From: Arthrobacter sp. ok362
Lineage (GTDB): Bacteria > Actinomycetota > Actinomycetes > Actinomycetales > Micrococcaceae
Assembly: GCF_900102785.1 (NCBI RefSeq)
Contig: NZ_FNGC01000002.1
Span: forward strand, 124,001-188,000
Direction of reading: 5' to 3'
Length of the DNA stretch: 64,000 nt
The notes below the pieces were generated by a model. That model searched no databases. It was given only the letters and a program-made list of their open reading frames with translations, and had not been told where the DNA came from. Shown here in pieces: positions 42,432 through 50,924 of the stretch. Every line of letters begins with the position of its first letter. Position 1 is the first letter of the stretch. The translations under genes were made by a program, and so were the position numbers.

Positions 42432-43742
42432 GTGAAGGTACTTGTCATCGGCCCCGGCGGCCGCGAACACGCCATTGTCCGATCCTTGCTTGCAGACCCC
42501 AACGTTTCCGAGGTCCACGCGGCCCCGGGCAATGCCGGCATCAGCGCGCTGGTCCCCACATATGCGATCGACGCGAACGATCCCGACGCCGTCGCCGCGC
42601 TGGCCCTCAAACTCACCGTAGACCTGGTGGTGGTCGGCCCGGAGGCGCCCCTCGCCGCCGGTGTGTCCGACGCCGTCCGGACCGCCGGCATCCCCGTCTT
42701 CGGCCCCGGCAAGGCCGCGGCCCAGCTGGAGGCGTCCAAGGCCTTCGCCAAGGAAGTCATGGCCGAGGCCGGCGTCCCCACCGCCATGGCCCGGGTGGCC
42801 GGCACCGCCGAGGAAGCCGCCGACGCGCTCGACACCTTCGGCGCCCCCTACGTCGTCAAGGACGACGGGCTCGCCGCAGGCAAGGGCGTCGTCGTCACCA
42901 ACAACCGGGACGAGGCCCTCGCACACGCCCAGAGCTGCTTCGACGCCGGCGGCACGGTCGTGATCGAGGAGTTCCTCGACGGGCCCGAGGTTTCCGTGTT
43001 CGTCCTCTGCGACGGCAGCAACACCGTGGCCCTGTCCCCGGCGCAGGACTTCAAACGCATCTTCGACAACGACGAAGGCCCCAACACCGGCGGCATGGGC
43101 GCCTACACACCGCTGGAATGGGCCCCCGAAGGCCTCGTCCAGGAAGTGATCGACCGCGTCGCCCAGCCCACGGTCAACCAGATGGCCCACCGCGGCACCC
43201 CGTTCGTCGGTGTCCTCTTCGTCGGCCTCGCCCTGACCTCGCGCGGCACGCGGGTCATCGAATTCAACGTCCGGTTTGGCGATCCGGAAACCCAGGCCGT
43301 CCTCGCCCGGCTCAAGACGCCCCTCGGCGGGCTGCTCATGGCCGCCGCCAAGGGCGAACTGGACAAGGTGCAGCCGCTGCGCTGGTCCAAGGACACGGCG
43401 GTCGCCGTCGTCGTCGCCGCAGAGAACTACCCCGGCACCCCGCGCACCGGCGACCGCATCCGCGGCCTGAAGAAGGTCGACGCTTTGGACGGCGTCCACG
43501 TGATCCACGCCGGTACCAAGCTCGACGGCGCCGGCAAGGTCGTGTCCGCCGGCGGCCGCGTCCTGGCCGTTGTGGCGCTGGGCACGGACCTCGTGGAGGC
43601 CCGGGAGCGGGCGTACGACGGCGTCGAGCTCGTCCAGCTGGACGGCAGCCAGTTCCGCACCGACATCGGCGGCAAGGCCGCCCGCGGGCAAATCCGCGTA
43701 GCGGCGCCGGGAACCCCGGCCGCGTCGAAAGCGAAGGCGTGA
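42432..43742 (+). CDS. purD: Phosphoribosylamine-glycine ligase
   Basis: 436 aa ATP-grasp enzyme. VLVIGPGGREHAI opens it, VVGPEAPLAAGVSD follows, ATP-grasp PYVVKDDGLAAGKGV is near 136-150, and EEFLDGPEVSV and EFNVRFGDPETQAVL give the Mg/ATP contacts. It makes glycinamide ribonucleotide from phosphoribosylamine and glycine, purine step 2. The start is GTG at 42432 with GGAG 5 bases before. purC starts 2 bp after the stop. The gene is separated from the divergent molybdoenzyme by array A. Confidence 0.97.
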   Translation: MKVLVIGPGGREHAIVRSLLADPNVSEVHAAPGNAGISALVPTYAIDANDPDAVAALALKLTVDLVVVGPEAPLAAGVSDAVRTAGIPVFGPGKAAAQLEASKAFAKEVMAEAGVPTAMARVAGTAEEAADALDTFGAPYVVKDDGLAAGKGVVVTNNRDEALAHAQSCFDAGGTVVIEEFLDGPEVSVFVLCDGSNTVALSPAQDFKRIFDNDEGPNTGGMGAYTPLEWAPEGLVQEVIDRVAQPTVNQMAHRGTPFVGVLFVGLALTSRGTRVIEFNVRFGDPETQAVLARLKTPLGGLLMAAAKGELDKVQPLRWSKDTAVAVVVAAENYPGTPRTGDRIRGLKKVDALDGVHVIHAGTKLDGAGKVVSAGGRVLAVVALGTDLVEARERAYDGVELVQLDGSQFRTDIGGKAARGQIRVAAPGTPAASKAKA

Positions 43743-43744
43743 AC

Positions 43745-44716
43745 GTGACAGAACCCGCGGCCCGGACGCCCGACACCACGCCCGAGACCACGCCCAAGGG
43801 CGGACTGGACACCGCCACGCTGGACCTGCCCGGCTGGCGGCACGTCTACTCCGGCAAAGTCCGCGACCTCTACGTCCCCGCGGACCCGGCCTTCACCGAA
43901 CGCTTCGGCCAGGACTGCGTCCTGGTGGTGGCCAGCGACCGCATCAGCGCCTACGACCACGTCCTGGCCAGCGAGATTCCGGACAAGGGCCGCATCCTGA
44001 CCCAGTTGAGCCTGTGGTGGTTCGAACAGCTCGGCGTCGCCCACCACGTCCTCGCGTCCACGGCCGACGACGGTGTTCCCGCCGCCGTCGAGGGCCGGGC
44101 AATGATCTGCAAGAAACTGGACATGTTCCCGGTCGAATGCATCGCGCGCGGCTACCTCACCGGCTCGGGGCTTCTGGAGTACCGCGCGTCGGGCACGGTG
44201 TGCAGCATCCCGCTGCCCACCGGCCTCGTTGACGGATCGCGGCTGCAGGAAGCCATCTTCACGCCCTCGGCGAAGGCCGAAGTGGGCGAGCACGACGAGA
44301 ACATCACCTACGACGCCGTCGTGGGCCTCGTGGGTGCAGACGTCGCGGCGGAGCTGAGCCGGCTGACCCTGGAGATCTACACCAAGGCCGAGGAAATCGC
44401 GCGCGGCCGTGGCATCATCCTGGCCGACACCAAGGTGGAGTTCGGCCTCGACGCTTCCACCGGCCTCATCACCCTGGGTGATGAGGTGCTGACCCCCGAT
44501 TCGTCACGCTTCTGGGATGCGGCCACGTACCAGCCCGGGCAGGCCCAGCCGTCCTACGACAAGCAGTACGTGCGCGACTGGCTGACCTCGTCCGAATCGG
44601 GCTGGGACAAGGCCTCCGACACGCCCCCGCCCGTTCTTCCGGCCGACGTCGTGGCGCGCACGCGCAGCCGCTATGTGGAGGCCTACGAGAAGCTCACCGG
44701 CCGGACGTTCGCCTAG
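43745..44716 (+). CDS. purC: Phosphoribosylaminoimidazole-succinocarboxamide synthase
   Basis: 323 aa. WRHVYSGKVRDLYVP, VVASDRISAYDHVLASEIPDKGRILTQLS, PVECIARGYLTGSGL and GIILADTKVEFGLD are SAICAR synthase signatures in the correct order. It joins aspartate to carboxyaminoimidazole ribotide in purine synthesis. A 30-residue Thr/Pro-rich head precedes the domain. The start is GTG at 43745, coupled to purD across 2 bp. It is convergent with the HTH-TPR regulator, 15 bp away. Confidence 0.97.
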   Translation: MTEPAARTPDTTPETTPKGGLDTATLDLPGWRHVYSGKVRDLYVPADPAFTERFGQDCVLVVASDRISAYDHVLASEIPDKGRILTQLSLWWFEQLGVAHHVLASTADDGVPAAVEGRAMICKKLDMFPVECIARGYLTGSGLLEYRASGTVCSIPLPTGLVDGSRLQEAIFTPSAKAEVGEHDENITYDAVVGLVGADVAAELSRLTLEIYTKAEEIARGRGIILADTKVEFGLDASTGLITLGDEVLTPDSSRFWDAATYQPGQAQPSYDKQYVRDWLTSSESGWDKASDTPPPVLPADVVARTRSRYVEAYEKLTGRTFA

Positions 44717-44731
44717 CCCGGCCGGGCCGGG

Positions 44732-45997
44732 CTAGGCTTCCGCGGAAGCAGCCTCGGCCCGCCGCTGGGCCAGCTTGATCTCGAGCACGGCGTCCAAGGC
44801 CTGCTGGACCCGGTCCGAGGCGCCCGCCGCGCTGAACTCCTTCTGGGCTTCCTCGAGGTACACCAGGGCCTCCGCGGACTCCCCGGCAGCTTTGAGGGCC
44901 TTGCCCAGCAGCAGGGAGACCTCGCCTGCCGTGTGCCGGGCCAGCGCCTCCCGCTCGGCGTGGATCTCGCGCAGCTTCTGGACGGCGGCCACGATGTCTC
45001 CGGTGAGGTAAAGCCAGCGGGCCCGGATGAAGGCCACTTCCAGCTGGTCCGTCTTGTTGCCGCCGACGATCGAGAGGGCCAGCTCGGCGCGTTCGATCGA
45101 TGACAGGGTTTCGGGTTCGACGATCCCCGAGGAGAGGCGGACGGCGGCCGAGGCCTTGTTGAACCGGGCCCACAGGTCGATGTCATTGGCCGGGGACAGC
45201 AGGCGGCCCGCCCGCTCGTGGTATTTGATTCCCTCGGGGTAGTCGTGGCGCATGAAGGCCACGTTGCCGATCACCCAGGCCACTTCGCCGGCGAGCTGGG
45301 ACATCGAGTGGTCGTCCATCTGGTCGTTCATGGCCTGGCAGTACTCCCAGGCCTCATCCAGGCGGCCGCTCTCGGCCAGGGCGCCGATGAGGGCGCGGAG
45401 GGCGCCGATGATCATGGTGGAGCCCTTGGGCAGCTCTGCGCAGAGCCGGACCGCTTCCTGCGCATGCTCGACGGCGGCGGCGAGCTGGCCCTGGCCCTGC
45501 GAGGCGGCGGCGAGCATCTGTTCGGCCCGGACGCCGAGTCCGGCCGATTCCGCGGCCATCGGGTGCTCCAGGAGATTCTGGACCACGTCCTTGCACTCCT
45601 GCCAGAGGCCCTGCTTGATCAGGCATTCGGCCTGCATGTAGGTCATGTTCCACCAGGCGCTGGTGTTCTTGGCCTCAAGGGCGATCCTGGCGGCGGTGGC
45701 GGCGTGGGTGGCGGCCACGGGATAGTCCCGGAGGTCCCAGGCCTGCCGGGCATACAGCCCGGCGAGCACGTATTCGGCGTCGCTGACGGACACCGGCTGG
45801 CTCCAGGCCTCGAGTGCCTTGGGGGCCAGTTCGAGCCGGTGGGCAAGCTCTTCGATGACATCGGCCGTCGGCTCGCGGCGTCCGGTTTCCAGCAAAGAGA
45901 TGTAACTGGGGGAGTACAGGTCGCGGCCCAGCTCCGCCTGCGTCAGGCCCCGTTCGAGCCGTTCCGCGCGGAGCTTCTCCCCAAATCCGTTCCCCAC
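44732..45997 (-). CDS. XRE helix-turn-helix regulator with TPR domain, RRNPP-like
   Basis: 421 aa. Residues about 6-63 are an XRE/Cro HTH (LRAERLERGLTQAELGRDLY, SPSYISLLETGRREPTADVI). The remaining 350 residues are all-helical with repeated TPR-like pairs, for example SAWWNMTYMQAECLIKQGLW, AEQMLAAASQGQGQLAAAVE and GEVSLLLGKALKAAGESAEA. This HTH-plus-TPR layout and length is that of peptide-sensing RRNPP regulators (PlcR, NprR, Rgg); similar actinobacterial proteins also exist without known peptides. The start is GTG at 45997 with AGGAGG at 5 bases. It is divergent, across 130 bp, from the repeat-peptide gene. Confidence 0.88.
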   Translation of the reverse strand: MGNGFGEKLRAERLERGLTQAELGRDLYSPSYISLLETGRREPTADVIEELAHRLELAPKALEAWSQPVSVSDAEYVLAGLYARQAWDLRDYPVAATHAATAARIALEAKNTSAWWNMTYMQAECLIKQGLWQECKDVVQNLLEHPMAAESAGLGVRAEQMLAAASQGQGQLAAAVEHAQEAVRLCAELPKGSTMIIGALRALIGALAESGRLDEAWEYCQAMNDQMDDHSMSQLAGEVAWVIGNVAFMRHDYPEGIKYHERAGRLLSPANDIDLWARFNKASAAVRLSSGIVEPETLSSIERAELALSIVGGNKTDQLEVAFIRARWLYLTGDIVAAVQKLREIHAEREALARHTAGEVSLLLGKALKAAGESAEALVYLEEAQKEFSAAGASDRVQQALDAVLEIKLAQRRAEAASAEA

Positions 45998-46036
45998 GGA
46001 TACCTCCTAATTCCGGACATTCTTTGTACTAAATGC

Positions 46037-46076
46037 TTGACAGTCTCTGTAGAAACCATTTTACAATGTGTGTCAA
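46037..46076. promoter_or_regulatory. Overlapping divergent promoters with inverted TTGACA boxes
   Basis: Plus strand: TTGACA (46037-46042), 19 bp, TACAAT (46062-46067), then the peptide gene. Minus strand: TTGACA (46076-46071), 19 bp, TACAGA (46051-46046), then the regulator gene. The two promoters are near mirror images over the same 40 bp, and ACAG TCT CTGT (46040-46050) is a further small dyad. One bound protein could control both directions. Confidence 0.6.
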
Positions 46077-46127
46077 CAAGGGTAGTGCTGACTTGGTTAA
46101 GGACCCCAACCCATATTGAGGAACTCT

Positions 46128-46346
46128 ATGTTGAAGAAGATTGCAGCCGGCGCCGTTTTGGCGGGCGCACTGGCATTCTCCGCCGCGGCCCCGGCCGTGC
46201 TGTCCGCTGCTTCACTTACCGATGTCTCCAACGTTGCCGCCGTCGGCAACTGGCCCGACCCCATGCGCGCCGCCCAGGCGGTGGGCAACTGGCCCGACCC
46301 CATGACCCACTCGCTGAACGTCGGCAACTGGCCCGACCCGATGTAA
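46128..46346 (+). CDS. Secreted repeat-peptide precursor (three VGNWPDPM copies)
   Basis: 72 aa. MLKKIAAGAVLAGALAFSAAAPAVLSA is a clear Sec signal peptide (basic head, hydrophobic core, Ala-x-Ala-like end near residue 28). The remainder carries VGNWPDPM at residues 39-46, 52-59 and 65-72, at an exact 13-residue period; the third copy is the C terminus. The linkers RAAQA and THSLN differ, so only the octapeptide is conserved. This is the layout of a precursor that releases several copies of one short signal. ATG at 46128 follows GAGGA; a TTG four codons earlier is less likely. The divergent HTH-TPR protein is the obvious candidate receptor. No known family recognised. Confidence 0.85.
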   Translation: MLKKIAAGAVLAGALAFSAAAPAVLSAASLTDVSNVAAVGNWPDPMRAAQAVGNWPDPMTHSLNVGNWPDPM

Positions 46347-46354
46347 CAGGTCCG

Positions 46355-46394
46355 ACGCAACAGCCCCGGGAGATTTCTCCCGGGGCTGTTGCGT
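46355..46394 (+). terminator. Strong hairpin after the repeat-peptide gene
   Basis: A perfect 19-bp inverted repeat (arm starts ACGCAACAGCCCCGGGAGA) with a 2-base centre, 9 bp after the stop codon. No T-run follows, but the stem is long and GC-rich. It isolates the peptide gene as a single-gene transcript. Confidence 0.8.
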
Positions 46395-46474
46395 GTCCGG
46401 GCGGCGTCCCCGCGCCCGGAGGATCACCGGCGCTGGAACAGTACGTTGGAAAACACTAAATGGTGCAGGAAACG

Positions 46475-46510
46475 CAAAAGAGGACCCTCCGCGTGAAGGG
46501 CCCTCTTTTG
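46475..46510 (-). terminator. Terminator of tRNA-Pro
   Basis: CAAAAGAGG and CCTCTTTTG arms with the inner GACCCT/AGGGCC pairing give a hairpin just past the tRNA 3' end. A/T-rich outer arms supply U-runs in either direction. Confidence 0.75.
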
Positions 46511-46514
46511 TCTT

Positions 46515-46591
46515 TGGTCGGGATGACAGGATTTGAACCTGCGACCTCGTCGTCCCGAACGACGCGCGCTACCAAGCTGCGCCACATCCCG
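46515..46591 (-). tRNA. tRNA-Pro (anticodon CGG)
   Basis: Minus strand. The acceptor stem CGGGATG pairs with CATCCCG, A is the discriminator base, and CCA is encoded (46515-46517). The D arm is GGCGCAGCTTGGTAGCGC, the anticodon loop TTCGGGA gives CGG, and the T arm has GGTTCAAATCC. Anticodon CGG reads CCG, a frequent proline codon in this GC-rich DNA. Confidence 0.96.
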
Positions 46592-46620
46592 ATCCGCTGC
46601 TTCAAAAGCAACTTCACAAG

Positions 46621-46648
46621 AGTATCCGATCAAGGCCCCGGATGTGAA
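46621..46648 (-). promoter_or_regulatory. Probable promoter of tRNA-Pro
   Basis: On the minus strand TTCACA (46648-46643), 16 bp, then GATACT (46626-46621), about 30 bases before the mature tRNA 5' end. Position fits, but the boxes are moderate matches. Confidence 0.45.
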
Positions 46649-46716
46649 ATCGGGCGGGGGTGAGGGGCCGCGCCCGTCGTCCTGGCCCGGGGCGGACTGG
46701 TCTCACCACGAGCTGT

Positions 46717-48705
46717 TCAGACCAGCGAGTCTTTCCAGGCGCCGTGGAGCCGGGCGAAGGCACCGCCGTCGCCGATCAGCTGCGCCGGGGTGCCGTCTTC
46801 GACGACGCGTCCGTCGTGCACCACCAGGACCCGGTCTGCCGTCTCCACGGTGGAGAGTCGGTGGGCAATGATCAGCGCTGTCCGCCCGGCTGCGGGGGCA
46901 GCGTCCGGGCCGGAGGCCGCGTCTGCGGCGGGCAGCCCGCCGGCCGCGTCCCGGGTGCCGCCCTCCCGCGTCCCGGTCTCGCGGGTGCCGGTCTCGCGGG
47001 TGCCGGTCTCGCGGGTGCCGGTCTCGCGCGTGCCGGTCTCGCGGGTGCCGGTCTCGCGCGTGCCGCGCAGGAGCCCCGCGAGGCCCTGCTGGACCATGCG
47101 CTCCGACGGGATGTCCAGCGAGGACGTTGCCTCGTCCAGGATCAGGACGGCCGGGCGGGCCAGGAAGGCCCGGGCGAAGCTGATCAACTGGCGCTGTCCG
47201 GCGGAGACGCGGCCGCCGCGCTTGTTGACGTCGGTGTCGTAGCCGTCCGGAAGTTCCATGATGAAGGCGTGCGCCCCCACTGCCCGTGCCGCATCCTCGA
47301 TCTCCTCGCGCGAGGCCTCGGGCCGGCCCAGCGCGATGTTGTCCGCCACGGAACCGCTGAACAGGAAGGCCTCCTGGGTGACCATGACAACGTTCCGGCG
47401 CAGGTCCTCGGTGGTGAGCTGGCGCAAGTCCACGCCGTCGAGAGTCAGGGACCCGGCGGAGACGTCGTAGAAGCGGGCGATCAGCTTCGCGAGGGTGGAC
47501 TTGCCGGCGCCGGTCTGCCCGACCAGCGCGACCGTCTGGCCGGCGGGGATGTGCAGGTCCAGCCGCGGAATGACGACCGGGCCGTCGCCGTAACGGAATT
47601 CGACGCCGTTGAAGTCGATGCTGCCCTGCGCGTGGGGCAGGGCAGCGGGTGTCTTCGGCGGCCGCACGGTGGGGATCTCCTCGAGCAGGCCCGAGACCTT
47701 TTCCAGGGCAGCCTGGGCGCTTTGGAAGGAGTTATAGAACATCGCCATCTGGTCCACCGGCTGGAAGAAACGCTTGGTGGACAGGATCAGGGCCAGGAGT
47801 ACGCCGACCTCGAGGCCGCCGCTGAGGACCCGGAAACCGCCCGTGAGCAGCACGAGGGCCACGCACACGTTCCCGATCAGGACCAGCCCGGGCTGGAAGA
47901 TGCCGTTGAGGTTGATGGAGCGGACGGTCGCGCGCCGGTAGTCCTCCGACAGTTCGGCGTAGCGCGCGGCATTTTCGCGTTCCTTCCGGAACGCCTTCAC
48001 GGCCCGGATGCCGGTCATGGTCTCCACGAAGTGCACGATCAGCCGGGCCGAGACCACCCGGGATTCGCGGAAGGCGATCTGTGAGTGCTTCTGGTACCAG
48101 CGGGCCAGGAAATACATCGGCACACCCGCGGCCAGCACCAGCACCCCGGTGCGCCAGTCCAGGGCGAACACCGTCACGGCCGTAAACGCCATGAACAGCA
48201 TTCCCGAGGCCAGCGAGCTCACGCCGGAATCCAGCAGTTCGCGCAGGGCCTCCAGATCCGAGGTCTGCCGGGCGATGATGCGGCCGGAGGTGTATTTCTC
48301 ATGGAATTCCAGGCTCAGCCGCTGCGTGTGGCGGAAGACCCGGACGCGGAGGTCCAGCAGCATCGCCTGGCTGAGCCGCGCCGTCCAGGTCACGTACAGG
48401 GCCGTCAGGCCGGCCGCCACGACGGCCGCGGCAAGGTAGGCGACGCCGGCGAACACCAGGGGAAGGCTGTCGCCGGCGCGCACGGCCGGCAGGGCGTGGT
48501 CGATCCCGAAGGCTATCAGCGCCGGCCCGGCCACGCGGGCGGCCTGGGACAGGACGACGGCGCCGATCGTCAGCCAGAAACGGGCCCGGACGGGGCGGAT
48601 CAGGGACCCCAGAAGGGTCAGGGAGCGCCGCCGGACGGCCTTGCTCTCGTTCCTGCTGAGGTGCGCGTTGTCCTCATTGGCGGTGCCGAACGATGCGCTG
48701 CTCAT
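46717..48705 (-). CDS. ABC exporter half-transporter with a repeat-expanded ATPase domain
   Basis: 662 aa. The N-terminal 330 residues hold six membrane segments; the C-terminal ATPase has Walker [10 protein letters not shown], signature [12 protein letters not shown], Walker [14 protein letters not shown] with catalytic Glu, and H-loop [10 protein letters not shown]. Between the D-loop and the H-loop lies a low-complexity insert with GTRET six times plus two degenerate copies (about residues 547-580), followed by an Ala/Gly/Pro stretch. It pairs with the next gene as a heterodimeric exporter of unknown substrate. The ATG overlaps the stop of the partner (ATGA). Confidence 0.92.
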   Translation of the reverse strand: MSSASFGTANEDNAHLSRNESKAVRRRSLTLLGSLIRPVRARFWLTIGAVVLSQAARVAGPALIAFGIDHALPAVRAGDSLPLVFAGVAYLAAAVVAAGLTALYVTWTARLSQAMLLDLRVRVFRHTQRLSLEFHEKYTSGRIIARQTSDLEALRELLDSGVSSLASGMLFMAFTAVTVFALDWRTGVLVLAAGVPMYFLARWYQKHSQIAFRESRVVSARLIVHFVETMTGIRAVKAFRKERENAARYAELSEDYRRATVRSINLNGIFQPGLVLIGNVCVALVLLTGGFRVLSGGLEVGVLLALILSTKRFFQPVDQMAMFYNSFQSAQAALEKVSGLLEEIPTVRPPKTPAALPHAQGSIDFNGVEFRYGDGPVVIPRLDLHIPAGQTVALVGQTGAGKSTLAKLIARFYDVSAGSLTLDGVDLRQLTTEDLRRNVVMVTQEAFLFSGSVADNIALGRPEASREEIEDAARAVGAHAFIMELPDGYDTDVNKRGGRVSAGQRQLISFARAFLARPAVLILDEATSSLDIPSERMVQQGLAGLLRGTRETGTRETGTRETGTRETGTRETGTRETGTREGGTRDAAGGLPAADAASGPDAAPAAGRTALIIAHRLSTVETADRVLVVHDGRVVEDGTPAQLIGDGGAFARLHGAWKDSLV
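46966..47065 (-). repeat. 15-bp tandem repeat inside the ABC exporter gene
   Basis: The coding-strand unit GGCACCCGCGAGACC (GTRET) is repeated six times with one or two changed bases, flanked by partial copies. A 15-bp unit keeps the frame, so copy-number change would only lengthen or shorten the loop. Such repeats often vary between strains. Confidence 0.9.
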
Positions 48706-50525
48706 CGGGAAATCTCCTCGGACTGGTCCTCGAGGGCGGACAATTCTGAATCCAGGTCCCGCGGTTCCGCGTCCAGGCTGGCGATCACGTAGCGGTAGTG
48801 GCTGTTCTGGGCGAGCAGTTCCGCGTGCGTTCCGACGGCGGCGATCCGGCCGTCCTCGAGCAGGGCCACCCGGTCCGCCAGTGCCACCGTGGAGGGCCGG
48901 TGGGCCACGATCAGCGTGGTGGTGTCCGCGAGGACCTGGCGCAGCCGTGCCTCGACGAGTACCTCGGTGTTCACGTCCAGCGCCGAGAGCGGGTCGTCCA
49001 GGACCAGCACGGCCGGTTTCGCGGCGATGGCGCGGGCCAGGGCGATGCGCTGGCGCTGGCCGCCGGAGAGGCTGAGGCCCTCCTCGCCGATCAGGGTATC
49101 CACGCCGTGCGGCAGGGAATAGGCGAAGTGGGCCTGGGCCACGTCGAGGGCTTCCTCCAGGGCCGCGTCACGGCCTTCCGCCGACCCGGGATCGGGTGCA
49201 CCGAGCAGGACATTGTCCCGGACGGAGCTCGAGAACAAGGTGGTGTCTTCGAACGCCACGGCGACCGCGGTGCGCAGATCCTCCACGCCGAATTCACGCA
49301 GGTCCACGCCGTCGATGGTGATGGAGCCGCCGGTGACGTCGTAGAGGCGGGGGACCAGTTGCAGCAGCGCGCTCTTGCCGCCGCCTGTGATGCCCACGAG
49401 GGCCATGGTTTCGCCGGGCCGGATGTCCAGGGTGATGTTCTTGAGGATCGGCTTGTCCGGGGCGTCCTCGAACGCGAACGAGGCATTGCGGAAGCTGAGG
49501 GCACCCTTGAGGCCGGCCGGCCGGCGGGGCTGGTCCGGGCTGGTGATCGTGTTCTGCGCGTCCATGACCTCGAAGTGCCGGTCCACCGCGGACTTCGCGG
49601 TTAGGGCCATCGCCAGCAGCATGCCGCAGAACTCGACCGGCGCGGCAACCACGGCGGCGGTGGCGAAGAAGGCCACGAGGGACCCGATGGAGAGCTGATC
49701 CGTGGATGCCAGCAGGATGCCGACGACGAGGCCGACGCCGAGCGCGAGTTCGGGCAGGAGCGTCACCACCAGGCTGAAAGTGGCCAGGTGTTTGGCCTTG
49801 GCGATCTCCGTCTGCCGGAGTTCCTCGGCTTGTTCGTTGAAGTTCTCCAGCGCCTCGCGGCTGCGGCCGAAGGCCTTCAGGACGCGGATGCCGTGGACGG
49901 ATTCCTCGACCGTCGTGGCGAGGTCCCCGGCCTGGTCCTGGCTGCGGCGGGCTACCTTGCTGAACCGGGTGCGGAAGCGGAAACCGTAGATCATGATGGG
50001 CACGGCGGCGGCCAGGAAGATCAGGGCCAGCTGCCAGCTCATGGAGAACATCACCACGACGCCGATCACCACGGTGAGCGTGGTGACCACCAGCATGATG
50101 GCGCCGAAGGCCATCCAGCGGCGCAGGAAGTTCAGGTCCGTCATGGCCCGGGAGAGCAGCTGCCCGGAGCCCCAGCGGTCATGGAAGGAGACCGTTAGGC
50201 CCTGAAGGTGTCCGTAGAGGGAGACCCGCATCCGGGTCTCGACGGTGGTGGCCGGATTGATGACGAACTGCCGGCGCAGGGCCACGAGGCCCGCCTCGGC
50301 GATGCCGAGGGCCAGGATGAGGAGCGAGGCGCCCCAGACAGCGTCCGCGCTGCCGCCGGGCTTCAGGGATTCGTTGACCAGCACGCGAAGCACCTGGGGG
50401 ATGGCCAGCGCCATGACACTGGCCAGCAGTGCGCAGAGCAGGCCCATGACCAGCCGGGGCAGGATTGGCCTGACGTGCGGGTAGAGACGGCTGATGGAGG
50501 TGAAGAATGAACTCTGCTTGGCCAT
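48702..50525 (-). CDS. ABC exporter half-transporter, degenerate-site partner
   Basis: 607 aa: six membrane segments, then an ATPase with Walker [13 protein letters not shown], signature [16 protein letters not shown], and Walker [14 protein letters not shown]. Asp replaces the catalytic Glu, the mark of the non-hydrolysing site in heterodimeric exporters such as TM287/288. The H-loop is [10 protein letters not shown]. It is the upstream gene of the pair. ATG at 50525; array B lies just upstream. Confidence 0.92.
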   Translation of the reverse strand: MAKQSSFFTSISRLYPHVRPILPRLVMGLLCALLASVMALAIPQVLRVLVNESLKPGGSADAVWGASLLILALGIAEAGLVALRRQFVINPATTVETRMRVSLYGHLQGLTVSFHDRWGSGQLLSRAMTDLNFLRRWMAFGAIMLVVTTLTVVIGVVVMFSMSWQLALIFLAAAVPIMIYGFRFRTRFSKVARRSQDQAGDLATTVEESVHGIRVLKAFGRSREALENFNEQAEELRQTEIAKAKHLATFSLVVTLLPELALGVGLVVGILLASTDQLSIGSLVAFFATAAVVAAPVEFCGMLLAMALTAKSAVDRHFEVMDAQNTITSPDQPRRPAGLKGALSFRNASFAFEDAPDKPILKNITLDIRPGETMALVGITGGGKSALLQLVPRLYDVTGGSITIDGVDLREFGVEDLRTAVAVAFEDTTLFSSSVRDNVLLGAPDPGSAEGRDAALEEALDVAQAHFAYSLPHGVDTLIGEEGLSLSGGQRQRIALARAIAAKPAVLVLDDPLSALDVNTEVLVEARLRQVLADTTTLIVAHRPSTVALADRVALLEDGRIAAVGTHAELLAQNSHYRYVIASLDAEPRDLDSELSALEDQSEEISR

Positions 50526-50695
50526 GCCTGCTTCTTAAGACGCCCGTGCATAGATAGCACCGTTGAATGTAGTTTCCTGTAGCAACTACCCTAGGTCATC
50601 GGGTGACCGGATTCACACGTTGTCCAGCGCTTCCAGCATCTCGCCCAGTCATTACGATCCGCAATGGGTCCCGCGTGGCGGGGCGGGTGCCCGCG

Positions 50696-50881
50696 GGACA
50701 TGTCCAGTCTTGGCGCCGACCCTCGGAGGACATGTCCAGTCTTCGCCGCGGCGGATGGGCATTGTGGGTCTATGCCCAACGCTCGCGGCCTGCGGAGGGC
50801 ATGTCCCGTGGGCGGGGGCGTGAGGGGAGGGCATGTCCACCCTTGAGGCCGCGGGCGGGGGCACGAGGGGAGGGCATGTCC
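50696..50881. repeat. Decamer array B, GGRCATGYYC family
   Basis: GGACATGTCC at 50696 and 50728, a 21-bp imperfect hairpin from GGGCAT (50757) to ATGCCC (50777), then GGGCATGTCC at 50797, 50829 and 50872. The hairpin lies 19 bp after the preceding decamer and 19 bp before the next, as in A and C. The array occupies the 399-bp gap between the exporter and metallophosphatase genes, which otherwise holds no gene. Confidence 0.9.
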
Positions 50882-50924
50882 ACCCGTCAGGCCGGAGGGC
50901 GGGCAAGCTTGGATGCGGGCAGGG

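Noticed and set aside
40652..43742. Very long plus-strand open frames opposite the molybdoenzyme gene running into purD
   Set aside because: GC-rich third positions make antisense frames open. Their translations are arginine/histidine/glycine-rich without domain logic, and the sense proteins have full motifs; only the purD part is real.
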